Source of the DNA: Leisingera aquimarina DSM 24565
Lineage (GTDB): Bacteria; Pseudomonadota; Alphaproteobacteria; Rhodobacterales; Rhodobacteraceae
NCBI RefSeq assembly: GCF_000473165.1
Contig: NZ_KI421504.1
Span: 3,919,070 to 3,983,069, forward strand
Direction of reading: 5' to 3'
DNA length: 64,000 nt
Both the position numbers and the translations under genes were made by a program. This document shows, piece after piece, positions 27,077-33,786 of this stretch (its first letter is position 1; each line of letters opens with the position of its first letter). The notes beneath the pieces were generated by a model. It had not been told where the DNA came from and did no database searches. It worked only from the letters and a program-made list of their open reading frames with translations.

Positions 27077-27408
27077 GCCTGCCCACCCTCACCCTGTGCC
27101 GCATTTGCCACGATGCGGATCCCGCCCTGTTCGGGCAAGTTTCGGAGGCGCTGCAGGGCGCCGGGGTGAGGGCGCGGCTGCAGCAGGTAGACTGCATGTC
27201 CGGTTGCAAGCGGCCGCAGACCCTGGCGGTGCGCCAAAGCGGCAAGACCGCCTATCTGTTTGGTGAAATCAGTGCCGGGGATCTTCCGGATCTGCTGACA
27301 TTCCTGCGTCTGTACCGGGACAGCGCCGACGGCAATTTCGCAGATGCCCGCGCCCTGGGCAGGCTGCGGTTCAAGGCCATTGCCCGGATCCCGGCAGAAG
27401 CCGGCTGA
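27073..27408 (+). CDS. DUF1636 metal-binding protein, second copy
   Basis: A 111-residue protein with the same plan as the copy at 13851: an early CRICHDAD pair, then VDCMSGCKRPQTLAV, a thioredoxin-like [2Fe-2S] Cys pattern. It differs clearly in sequence and is shorter. It ends the cobL-cobA run, overlapping cobA by 4 bp. The two copies thus bracket the main cob operon. Function unproven; cobalt or Fe-S handling is suggested by context. Confidence 0.82.
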   Translation: MSLPTLTLCRICHDADPALFGQVSEALQGAGVRARLQQVDCMSGCKRPQTLAVRQSGKTAYLFGEISAGDLPDLLTFLRLYRDSADGNFADARALGRLRFKAIARIPAEAG

Positions 27409-27560
27409 GCCACCGCTGCGCGCGGGGCTTGCGCACTCTCCTGCATCCCCTGCATCACACCGTAAGACGCGGCATGACACTGTATGACGCTGCAGAGCAT
27501 GAATCTGGCGGTTTCCTCCTTGACCCGCAATATCCCCTGCAGGCATTAACGTAAGATACG

Positions 27561-27745
27561 GTGTCTGATAGTGCCTAAGCACTGGGACTGAAACGGGAAT
27601 GAGGACGGTGGACCAAATCGCGGCACCGAAGCCTCAACCGCCCCCGCGACTGTGAGCGGCGAGCGGCCTTCCAATATCCACTGGCGTGAGCGCGCCGGGA
27701 AGGAGGAGGGCAGCAGCGACCCGCGAGTCAGGAGACCGGCCGTGT
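27561..27745 (+). promoter_or_regulatory. Cobalamin riboswitch 2, upstream of cbtB-cbtA
   Basis: Elements in order on the plus strand: ACCGCCCCCGCGACTGTGAG near 27637, CCACTGGCG, GCCGGGAAGGAGG near 27693, and the B12 box AGTCAGGAGACCGGCC near 27726-27741. The order and spacing match riboswitch 1. The downstream gene cbtB starts at 27793. The preceding 150 bp (27409-27560) holds no gene that I can support. Confidence 0.9.
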
Positions 27746-27761
27746 AAAGGACGCAACTTAC

Positions 27762-27786
27762 GCCGTCGGGTGTGACGGCAAGGAGG
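27762..27786 (+). promoter_or_regulatory. Hairpin abutting the cbtB ribosome-binding site
   Basis: A perfect 6-base stem, GCCGTC and GACGGC (27762-27779), is followed directly by AAGGAGG (27780-27786). This is 6 bp before the cbtB ATG. It lies between the B12 box and the start codon, so it is the natural candidate for the riboswitch expression platform acting on translation. Confidence 0.5.
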
Positions 27787-27792
27787 ACTAAA

Positions 27793-27963
27793 ATGACGAC
27801 GAAAACGATCAAGGCATCCGCCGCCGGCACTTCTTTCCTGCCTGCAGTGTTTGCTGTGGTACTGGGCCTGGGGATCATCACCCTGACCGGCCATGTTCAG
27901 GCTTCGGCCCTGCATGATGCCGCTCATGATGTGCGCCACGCTACCGGCTTCCCCTGCCACTAA
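27793..27963 (+). CDS. cbtB: CbtB, small subunit of a predicted cobalt transporter
   Basis: A 56-residue protein with one transmembrane helix (about residues 13-33, FLPAVFAVVLGLGIITLTGH) and a His-rich C-terminus (LHDAAHDVRHATGFPCH). This is the CbtB signature. CbtA/CbtB are predicted cobalt uptake proteins that are usually B12-riboswitch controlled, as here. ATG 27793 follows AAGGAGG. It is 4 bp upstream of cbtA. Confidence 0.92.
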   Translation: MTTKTIKASAAGTSFLPAVFAVVLGLGIITLTGHVQASALHDAAHDVRHATGFPCH

Positions 27964-27967
27964 GGCC

Positions 27968-28666
27968 ATGTACAGTCGCATTCTGACCAGCGGCTTGTTC
28001 GCTGGCGCTGCAGCAGGGTTGATTACCGCCCTGCTGCAGCTTTATTTCGTGCAGCCCGTGTTGCTCCACGCCGAACTCTACGAGAGCGGCGAGCTGGTGC
28101 ATTTCGGCGCTGATCCCGTCACCGCTCATCCCGACCTGCCCGGCATGTTTGCCGAACCGGTGCGCGATGGTCTCAGCATCATCTTCACCATGCTGACCTA
28201 TACCGGCTATGGGCTGGTGCTGGCCGCGCTGATGTCGGTGGCCGAGCGCCAAGGCCATGAGATCAACGCCCGCACCGGCCTGATGTGGGGCCTGGCGGGT
28301 TTTGTCGCCTTCCATTTCGCCCCCGGCCTGTCGCTGGCGCCGGAAGTGCCCGGTGTGGCGGCCGCCGACGTGGGCGTGCGCCAGATCTGGTGGACCATCA
28401 CGGTGGCCGCGGCCGGCGTGGCCATGGGGCTGATCGCCTTTGGCGGCAATCTGGTGAGCTATCTGGTTGCAGCCCTGCTGCTGATGGCGCCGCATATCAT
28501 CGGCGCGCCTGAGCCGGAGACGTTCTCAGGCCCGGTTCCGACCGAGATCGGCGCCCTGTTTGCCGCCCGTGCCTTTGGCATCGGCATGGCCGCCTGGGTA
28601 TTGCTGGGCAGCTTTGCAGGCTACTTCTGGCAGGCTGAAGGCAAGCGCACGGACGCCGCTGCCTGA
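27968..28666 (+). CDS. cbtA: CbtA, cobalt transporter subunit
   Basis: A 232-residue membrane protein with about five hydrophobic segments, near 7-30, 70-90, 105-120, 140-170 and 195-225. Conserved His residues occur in LLHAELYE, LVHFGAD and GFVAFHFAPGLSLAPE, fitting the CbtA family. It partners CbtB for cobalt entry. ATG 27968 follows a short 4-bp gap; a longer start at 27893 would overlap cbtB. A terminator-like hairpin follows. Confidence 0.92.
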   Translation: MYSRILTSGLFAGAAAGLITALLQLYFVQPVLLHAELYESGELVHFGADPVTAHPDLPGMFAEPVRDGLSIIFTMLTYTGYGLVLAALMSVAERQGHEINARTGLMWGLAGFVAFHFAPGLSLAPEVPGVAAADVGVRQIWWTITVAAAGVAMGLIAFGGNLVSYLVAALLLMAPHIIGAPEPETFSGPVPTEIGALFAARAFGIGMAAWVLLGSFAGYFWQAEGKRTDAAA

Positions 28667-28682
28667 TCCCGCCCCTCTTGCT

Positions 28683-28719
28683 CCCCGCCGGCACGGAACC
28701 GGCGGGGGCATTCTTTTTT
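28683..28719 (+). terminator. Terminator after cbtA
   Basis: A 9-base stem, CCCCGCCGG and CCGGCGGGG, with a 7-base loop, then GCATTCTTTTTT. It lies in front of the His-rich gene at 28734 and leaves only about 15 bp to its start, so partial read-through seems likely. Confidence 0.7.
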
Positions 28720-28733
28720 CCGAGGATGACAAG

Positions 28734-29237
28734 ATGTCCCGCTCTCTCGCTCTTTTTGCTATCGGCCTGGTGTTCGGCGGCGGCGCCGGCTTTGTGACGG
28801 CTGCCGGCAATGGCATCACCTTTGACGGCCATGACCATGGCGATCCTGCGCATCTTGGCGGCGGCAATGCCGAAATGGCAGCCCATGACCACTCTCAGGC
28901 TGTCGACCTGGCGGCGGGCCCGGATGCGCCCGGTGTTGCGGTCCAGCTGCACAAAGACCCGATGGCCGGCTGGAACCTGCAGGTCACGCCGCAGAATTTC
29001 CGCTTTGCGCCCTGGAACGCCTCTGCCGCGGATGCAGACGGCGAAGGCCATGCGCATGTCTATATCAATGGCGAAAAACTCGCCCGCCTGTACGCCGACT
29101 GGATGCATATTGCGTCTCTGCCCGCAGGCGCCGAGGTGAAAGTTTCGCTGAACACCAACAGCCACAGCCCGCTGATGGTCGACGGCGTGCCGGTCGAAGC
29201 CAAGGTGACCGCCCCGTCCGACAGCGAAGGCTCCTGA
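28734..29237 (+). CDS. Exported His-rich protein of unknown function in the cobalt locus
   Basis: A 167-residue protein. The N-terminal hydrophobic segment (SLALFAIGLVFGGGAGFVTAA, residues 3-24) is a signal or anchor. A His/Asp-rich stretch follows at about 30-54 (GHDHGDPAHLGG, then AAHDHSQ). The C-terminal half (QNFRFAPW, HVYINGEKLARLYADWMHI, AEVKVSLNTNSHSPLMVDG) looks like a compact beta-sandwich with conserved aromatic residues. I do not recognise a named family. It sits between cbtBA and cobF, so periplasmic binding of cobalt, or of another metal, is a reasonable guess but unproven. Confidence 0.75.
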   Translation: MSRSLALFAIGLVFGGGAGFVTAAGNGITFDGHDHGDPAHLGGGNAEMAAHDHSQAVDLAAGPDAPGVAVQLHKDPMAGWNLQVTPQNFRFAPWNASAADADGEGHAHVYINGEKLARLYADWMHIASLPAGAEVKVSLNTNSHSPLMVDGVPVEAKVTAPSDSEGS

Positions 29238-29268
29238 CCGCAATTGCAGGCTTGCAGACAACAGCGCG

Positions 29269-29291
29269 CGGCCCCATAGGGGGCCGTGTTT
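29269..29291 (+). terminator. Terminator after the His-rich gene
   Basis: CGGCCCC and GGGGCCG arms around a short loop with TGTTTTC after. It lies about 20 bp before the cobF start. Confidence 0.65.
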
Positions 29292-29310
29292 TCATGTGAG
29301 AGGCCCCGTG

Positions 29311-30063
29311 ATGATTGAGCTTTCCCTGATCGGCATCGGCACCGGCAACCCGCAGCACATGACGCTGCAGGCGATCGACGCATTGAATGCGCAAGACCTG
29401 ATCCTGATCCCCAACAAGGGCGCGGGCAAGGATGATCTGGCGGGGCTCAGGCGCGAGATCTGCACCCGGGCGATCCGGGGCGGCAGCCCGAAGATCGTCG
29501 AATTCGCCCTGCCGGTGCGCGACGAGGCCACCAAAAGCTACCGTCGGCGGGTGGACGACTGGCACGACGCCATCGCGGAAATCTGGTGGCAGAACATCAC
29601 CGCGAACCTGCCCGAAGGCGGCAAGGCGGGCTTTCTGGTCTGGGGCGATCCATCGCTTTATGACAGCACCATGCGGATTGCTGAGCGGCTGAAGACGCTG
29701 GCGGACATCAAACTGACAGTGATCCCCGGCATCACCTCGATCCAGGCACTGACCGCGGCGCAAGCGATTCCCGTGAACGAGATCGGCGCCCCCTTCACCA
29801 TCACCACCGGGCGGCAATTGCGCGAAAACGGCTGGCCGGACAGCGCTGATACGCTGGTGATCATGCTGGACGGGGAATGTTCGTTCCAGTCCATTGATGC
29901 GCAAGAGGCAGAGATCTTCTGGACCGCCTACGCGGGCATGGAAAACCAGATTTCCGTGGCAGGCCCGCTGGCGGAGGTTGCCGACCAGATCATTGAAACC
30001 CGCGCCAAGGCAAGGGCCGAGCATGGCTGGATCATGGATATCTACCTGCTGCGGCGGCGGTAA
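29311..30063 (+). CDS. cobF: Precorrin-6A synthase (deacetylating)
   Basis: Methylates C1 of precorrin-5 and releases the acetyl group; specific to the aerobic pathway. The 250-residue product has the tetrapyrrole methylase fold: ELSLIGIGTGNPQHMTLQAI, LIPNKGAGKDDLAGLRREIC (CobF-typical), FLVWGDPSLYDSTMRI near 108 and VIPGITSIQALTAA near 138. ATG 29311 follows GAGAGG. It is the last gene of the cob locus and borders the mobile-element scar. Confidence 0.95.
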   Translation: MIELSLIGIGTGNPQHMTLQAIDALNAQDLILIPNKGAGKDDLAGLRREICTRAIRGGSPKIVEFALPVRDEATKSYRRRVDDWHDAIAEIWWQNITANLPEGGKAGFLVWGDPSLYDSTMRIAERLKTLADIKLTVIPGITSIQALTAAQAIPVNEIGAPFTITTGRQLRENGWPDSADTLVIMLDGECSFQSIDAQEAEIFWTAYAGMENQISVAGPLAEVADQIIETRAKARAEHGWIMDIYLLRRR

Positions 30064-30272
30064 CTGCCGCTGTCAGCAGCGCGTCCTTGCCCGCTCAGGG
30101 AGTAAATTCCTGGCTGGTTGGCCTCAGGTTCCTTCAGCCCTTCATCAATTTTTCCGCGGGGCACACGCAGCACGTGCCCAGTCCATTGAAAGGGAATAGT
30201 GGCTGTTACCATTCCATCCGGATCACCATCGTGGAAAAATAATTCGATGGACCTGCCTTTCCTGGGGCTCAT
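30042..30272 (-). pseudogene. Truncated GIY-YIG-nuclease-family gene (N-terminal remnant)
   Basis: The first 55 or so residues (SIELFFHDGDPDGMV, WTGHVLRVPRGKI, QPGIYSL) look like the N-terminus of the family that carries an SLFFxxG...TGxYxL GIY-YIG module. Similarity ends after GIYSL near 30105. The frame then runs through unrelated residues and stops inside the cobF 3' end. The catalytic remainder is missing, so this is a 3'-truncated remnant. The family call is from memory of this N-terminal pattern. Confidence 0.55.
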
Positions 30273-30305
30273 ACGATGGCCTTTCTTTTGCGCCTATAGG
30301 GCAGT

Positions 30306-30416
30306 TCAAGCTGCCTTTTCTTGGTTGATTGTGTGCATAATTTTGATGATTTCCTGAGCCTGAGACGCCGAAAAAACGCCCTCGCCCCCCATATCGTCCA
30401 GGTCTGTGAACGGCAT
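30306..30416 (-). CDS. Possible 36-residue small ORF
   Basis: It encodes an acidic start (MPFTDLDDMGGEG) and a helical tail (SASQAQEIIKIMHTINQEKAA). It lies 33 bp upstream of the GIY-YIG remnant on the same strand. No clear ribosome site is visible. The codon pattern is plausible but the length is too short to be sure; it may be a remnant. The flanking sequence to 30465 shows nothing else. Confidence 0.25.
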   Translation of the reverse strand: MPFTDLDDMGGEGVFSASQAQEIIKIMHTINQEKAA

Positions 30417-30465
30417 TGTTGCAGAACTCACACGTGAGGTGTGACTTCCCCTTTCCCCACTGACT

Positions 30466-30666
30466 TCATGCCACGCGGACGGTCTCGTCGGTGCCGAGCG
30501 CGTTGCAGCGGTTCATAAGAGCGATGCGAATGTGGATCTCGGCGGTCTGGCGCTCGGGGTCTCTTGCGGCGATGGGCTCGCCGAAAGCCTTGAGGCAGCG
30601 CATCTTGGCTTCGATGCGGCTTCGGGTGTGGTATCCGGTCCAGCGCTTCCAGAACGCCCGACGGTA
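30466..30666 (-). pseudogene. IS5-family transposase, C-terminal remnant
   Basis: Reading on the minus strand, the sequence encodes RAFWKRWTGYHTRSRIEAK, then MRCLKAFGEPIAARD and PERQTAEIHIRIALMNRC, ending VRVA-stop. This is the conserved C-terminus of IS5-type transposases (the YHxRSRxExKM block includes the catalytic Glu). The upstream two thirds of the gene and the left end are gone. It is a fragment, not an active element. Confidence 0.75.
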
Positions 30667-30677
30667 CGTTCAGCGTA

Positions 30678-31028
30678 TTGGACCTGCCGCAGAACTGGAC
30701 GAACTGCATGCAGAATTGCGTGTCAAATGTGCGGACACGCTTGGCCTCGGGCACAACTTTCTCGGAGATATCACATATAAAAATTCAACGATTTAGCGAC
30801 GCGATCCCCGAAGATCGGGCCGCTGCTTCAATTGTTACAATCTGGACCCGGGGCAAGGGCCTTCGTAGCACATTGCGCGGCCACGACGCCGTCGCAGATC
30901 AAAATGAAATGCATCCAGAAAAGCTGGATAGTGCGGTAGCAACGGCGCTCCGTGATCTCGTGGAAGCTTTCAATGTCTACGTTGCAAGCGATCCAAAGGG
31001 AGTGGAGCTGGATAGACTTACCCGGTAA
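30678..31028 (+). pseudogene. Hypothetical ORF cut by the IS3-type element
   Basis: From about residue 30 the frame looks like real coding sequence (IQRFSDAIPEDRAAASIVTI, then ALRDLVEAFNVYVASDPKGV). The stop codon TAA is created by the left inverted repeat of the IS3-type element (31024-31034), so the original C-terminus is lost. The first part overlaps the junction with the IS5 remnant and the true N-terminus is unknown. No family recognised. Confidence 0.45.
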
Positions 31029-31090
31029 TCCCCCGATCTTAGGGGATGCGGAAGTGGAATTTTCTCGGCAGGATGACTGAGGAGTTTCCG

Positions 31091-31353
31091 ATGAAGAAGA
31101 CACGTTTCACTGAGGCCCAGATCATGGCATCCTGCGGCAGATGGAGCATGGGGTGCCGGTGTCCGGGCTGTGCCGGGAGCACGGCATGAACAGCGCCACC
31201 GTCTATAAATGGCGCGCCAAGTATGGTGGCATGGTTGCCAGCCTTATCAGCGAGATGAAGGCAATGGCCGAGGAGAACCGCCGGCTGAAGCGCATGTCCG
31301 CCGACGTCAGCATGCAGAACGACTTGCTGAAGGAGGCTCTTGGAAAAAAATGA
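31091..31353 (+). pseudogene. IS3 orfA with a one-base frameshift
   Basis: It begins MKKTRFTEAQIM at ATG 31091, then shifts frame near 31127, where one base appears missing. The family sequence resumes in the next frame as LRQMEHGVPVSGLCREHGMN, then SATVYKWRAKYGG (HTH_Tnp_1) and a leucine-zipper-like MKAMAEENRRLKRMSADVSM. It ends in an A7 run (31344-31350), the usual IS3 minus-one slippery site. Confidence 0.8.
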
Positions 31354-31831
31354 TACGGTCGGCTCAGCGCCGAGAGTTGGCCGTGAAAGCGGTGGCGATG
31401 AAGGGGGGCAGCATCGCGCTGGCGTGCCGGGCGTTCGGCATCAGCGAGACGTGCTGGGCATAGAGGTGGACTTCTCGCTACCGGCTGAGCGGGTTGTACG
31501 CGCGCTGAACCAGATCATCGAATGGCGCGGCGCACCCAGGACAATTCGAGTCGATAACGGCCCGGAGCATGTCAGCGGAACGCTCATGGAGTGGGCTGAG
31601 AACAGGGGCATCACCCTGGCCTACATCCAGCCCGGAAAGCCTCAGCAGAACGCCTATGTCGAGCGCTGCAACCGGACGGTCCGGCACGAATGGCTTGGCC
31701 CCTACATCTTCGAAAGCATCGAGGAGGTGCAGCAGATTGCCACCGGGTGGCTGTGGCCCTCCAACAACGAACGCCCCAACATGGGCAACGGCGGGATGAC
31801 ACCTGCACAGAAACTGAAGATGGCCGCGTAA
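31350..31831 (+). pseudogene. IS3 orfB transposase with internal deletion
   Basis: The N-terminal piece (MIRSAQRRELAVKAVAMKGG, then CRAFGISETCW) stops at TAG 31461. The C-terminal part continues in another frame: EVDFSLPAERVVRALNQIIE, the second catalytic Asp in VDNGPEHVS, and the catalytic Glu in NAYVERCNRTVRHEW. The middle, including the first catalytic Asp, is deleted at about 31457. It cannot encode an active DDE enzyme. Confidence 0.82.
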
Positions 31832-31869
31832 ATTCTACGACCAAGCCCCCGCAAAAATGGGGGATTACC

Positions 31870-32134
31870 TCTCTAGCTGCGTTGCCAGAACCGCCGGTGA
31901 TGGTTGGAATGGTATCGCGCGCTCAGCGCACTGGAACTGGTCCAGCAGCTGGCGCAACGCTCGGTTTTCTTCTTTGAGTTCTTCAATCACGCCCATGGGT
32001 CAGCCTTTCGCCTTGGTCACCAGAATTTCCATGCCTTGGGCAGGCAGGACGGCCGGTTTCAACTTGAACACGTTGGTTTCATGGCCTTTACGATCTTCGA
32101 TCACCGCCCGTCTGGCTGCAACACTGGCCGACAC
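31870..32134 (-). other. Remnant coding fragments on the minus strand beside the IS3 element
   Basis: Two partial frames read from 32134 towards 31870. The first (32134-32000) encodes VSASVAARRAVIED, then RKGHETNVFKLKPAVLPAQG, and stops at 32000. The second starts at ATG 31996 with AAGG upstream and encodes MGVIEELKEENRALRQLLDQ, coiled-coil-like, until it meets the IS end. Both look like old genes cut by rearrangement. No family recognised. Confidence 0.4.
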
Positions 32135-32645
32135 TAAGCGAACCAGCTTGCGCTATATCTTTGCTGACGAATTCGGCCGGGCACTGAACTATGACCAGTT
32201 GCAAAAGAAAGTGATGACCGTGCGAAAAGCGGCAGGTCTGACCGAATACTCGCTGCCCGGGCTTCGCTACAGCGCGGCTGGCGAACTCGCGGAAGCCGGA
32301 TGCACAAATCAGCAGATCGCGGCCACTACGGGGCACAAAAGCCTTTCGATGGTCCAGAAATACTCGAAGGGCGCCAGCCAGAAACGCCTGGCCAAAGAAG
32401 CCCAGGACCTCAGAGAACGGAACAAAAAACAGATCGTGAACGTGGGAAACTTTTCGGGAAACCCCAAAACCACCGCCTCGAGGCGGTCTTGTCAGCTGGC
32501 AGCTAAGTTATTGATTTTGTGGCGGGGAGACAGGGATTCGAACCCTGGGAACGCTCTCACGTTCAACGGTTTTCAAGACCGCCGCATTCGACCACTCTGC
32601 CACCTCCCCGGTCCGATCAGCGGTTTAGGACGCAAAACCGGGTGA
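32130..32645 (+). pseudogene. Tyrosine integrase, C-terminal remnant
   Basis: From 32130 the frame encodes a phage-type integrase tail: TSLRYIFADEFGRAL, LPGLRYSAAGELAEAGCTNQ, IAATTGHKSLSMVQKYSKG. This has the box II pattern with the catalytic Tyr, although the usual His of HxxR is Pro/Gly here (LPGLRY). The N-terminal and core-binding domains are absent. Recognisable similarity ends near 32480; the frame runs on through the tRNA-Ser gene. A tRNA-adjacent integrase stub marks an old island insertion. Confidence 0.75.
32520..32609 (-). tRNA. tRNA-Ser(UGA)
   Basis: A 90-base class II tRNA, minus strand, 5' GGGGAGGTGGCAGAG... to an encoded CCA (32520-32522). The acceptor pairs GGGGAGG with TCTCCCC. 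The anticodon loop CTTGAAA gives anticodon UGA. A long variable arm (around 32550-32563) and a GGTTCGAATCC T-arm are present. Its 3' end faces the integrase remnant, as expected for a tRNA used as attachment site. Confidence 0.95.
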
Positions 32646-32650
32646 GGCAA
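32622..32650 (-). promoter_or_regulatory. Probable tRNA-Ser promoter
   Basis: On the minus strand TTGCCT, 17 bases, TAAACC, ending 12 bp before the tRNA 5' end. Spacing and place fit a sigma-70-type promoter. Confidence 0.5.
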
Positions 32651-32850
32651 GGGGAAATCTGCAGTGCAAGGGAAAAGCCCGGGCCTCCGCCCGCCGCGCG
32701 GATTCATGCCACCCTTGCAGGTTTCCTTTGTGCCGCGGCCCGTCAGGGTTTTCATGGGCGTATGCGCAGGCTATCATGCCGCCAAATCAAGAAGACCGGG
32801 CATTCCGGCGGGGGCGCAAAAGCGCCGCGGGCACAGGCAAGGATGAGAGC

Positions 32851-33786
32851 ATGAAAGACACCATGTCGACAGCAAAGACGGCCCCGCGGATTGCCGCGGC
32901 GGTCTTGGGCCTGCTGTTGATGGCAGGCTGTGAAGACGGGCCGAAACTGGCCTTTTTGCAGCCCAAAGCCAAAGCCGAAGGGGCAGTTCAGGCCTCCAGC
33001 AGCACCAAGCTGGTCGAGCGCGACGTGGAAGCCCCGGACGTGTTCCAAGTGACCGAAGCGGGGCTGTGGGACGGGCGTCCGTCGATCGGCGGGGTCTGGG
33101 TGGCGCATCCTGACACCAAGGACCCGGAGCGGGTGATCATCCGCAACAATGCCAATGGCCAGTTTGTGATCGGCGCCCTGTTCCGGCGCGAGCGGGAAAT
33201 TCCGGGTCCGCGGCTGCAGGTATCCTCTGACGCTGCCGCCGCGCTGGGAATGCTGGCAGGCGCCCCGGCTGAGTTGAACGTCACCGCCCTGCGGCGCGAA
33301 GAAGTCAGCAATGAAAGCCCGGCTGAGGATCAGACAGCTGAGCTGCCCGCGGCAGAAGCCGGGGCAGATGCTGCCGAAGTGCTGGCCTCAGCGGCCGGGC
33401 AGGAAATCTCGGAAACGCCGCTGGATCCGATTGCCGGCGCCGCTGCTGCGATTGAGGCCTCTGCCCCGGCTGCCCCGCCTGCCCCGGCGCAAACAGCGCC
33501 TGCACAGGCAGAGCCTGCTGCCGCCCCGGCAGCCAAAGCGCAGAAATCCGCCCTGGGCAAACCCTACATCCAGATCGGAATCTTCAGTGTTGAAGCCAAT
33601 GCCAAGCGGACGGCCAACATGATGCGCAGCGCCGGCATGGTGCCGGTGGTGCGCGAGCAAGCCTCCAGCGGCAAAGCGTTCTGGCGGGTGCTGGTTGGCC
33701 CGGCGCAGAACAAGTCTGAACGCAGCCAGCTGTTGAAAAGCGTAAAGGAAACCGGATTTGCGGATGCCTATGCTGTCACCAATTAA
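32851..33786 (+). CDS. SPOR-domain lipoprotein
   Basis: A 311-residue exported lipoprotein with lipobox LMAGC, Cys27. The middle is a low-complexity Ala/Pro/Glu-rich linker (about 165-235). The C-terminal SPOR-like domain (KPYIQIGIFSVEANAKRTAN, then MVPVVREQ, FWRVLVGPAQ) binds denuded peptidoglycan at the division site in this family. ATG 32851 follows an AAGGATGAGAG region. The end overlaps the D,D-carboxypeptidase gene by about 20 bp, fitting a cell-wall role. Confidence 0.88.
   Translation: MKDTMSTAKTAPRIAAAVLGLLLMAGCEDGPKLAFLQPKAKAEGAVQASSSTKLVERDVEAPDVFQVTEAGLWDGRPSIGGVWVAHPDTKDPERVIIRNNANGQFVIGALFRREREIPGPRLQVSSDAAAALGMLAGAPAELNVTALRREEVSNESPAEDQTAELPAAEAGADAAEVLASAAGQEISETPLDPIAGAAAAIEASAPAAPPAPAQTAPAQAEPAAAPAAKAQKSALGKPYIQIGIFSVEANAKRTANMMRSAGMVPVVREQASSGKAFWRVLVGPAQNKSERSQLLKSVKETGFADAYAVTN

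Larger units (their letters stand above)
31024..31869 (+). mobile_element. Degenerate IS3-family element with matching inverted ends
   Basis: An 11-base inverted repeat, GGTAATCCCCC at 31024-31034 and GGGGGATTACC at 31859-31869, frames an IS3-like orfA/orfB pair. At 846 bp it is several hundred bp short of a normal IS3 element. orfA has a one-base deletion, and orfB has an internal deletion. I saw no matching target duplication in the flanks, suggesting later rearrangement. Confidence 0.8.

Noticed and set aside
27409-27560. Short, similar GTAAGACG/GTATGACG/GTAAGATA units before riboswitch 2
   Set aside because: Units are too short and irregular to call a CRISPR or operator array; no spacer structure.
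32472-32487. Palindrome ACCGCCTCGAGGCGGT near the integrase remnant, considered as an attachment site
   Set aside because: No matching copy at the other side of the scar, and it is not part of the tRNA 3' end; may be a simple hairpin.
30064-32609. Complete prophage or integrative element
   Set aside because: Only an integrase stub and transposase fragments remain; no phage structural, replication or conjugation gene is present.
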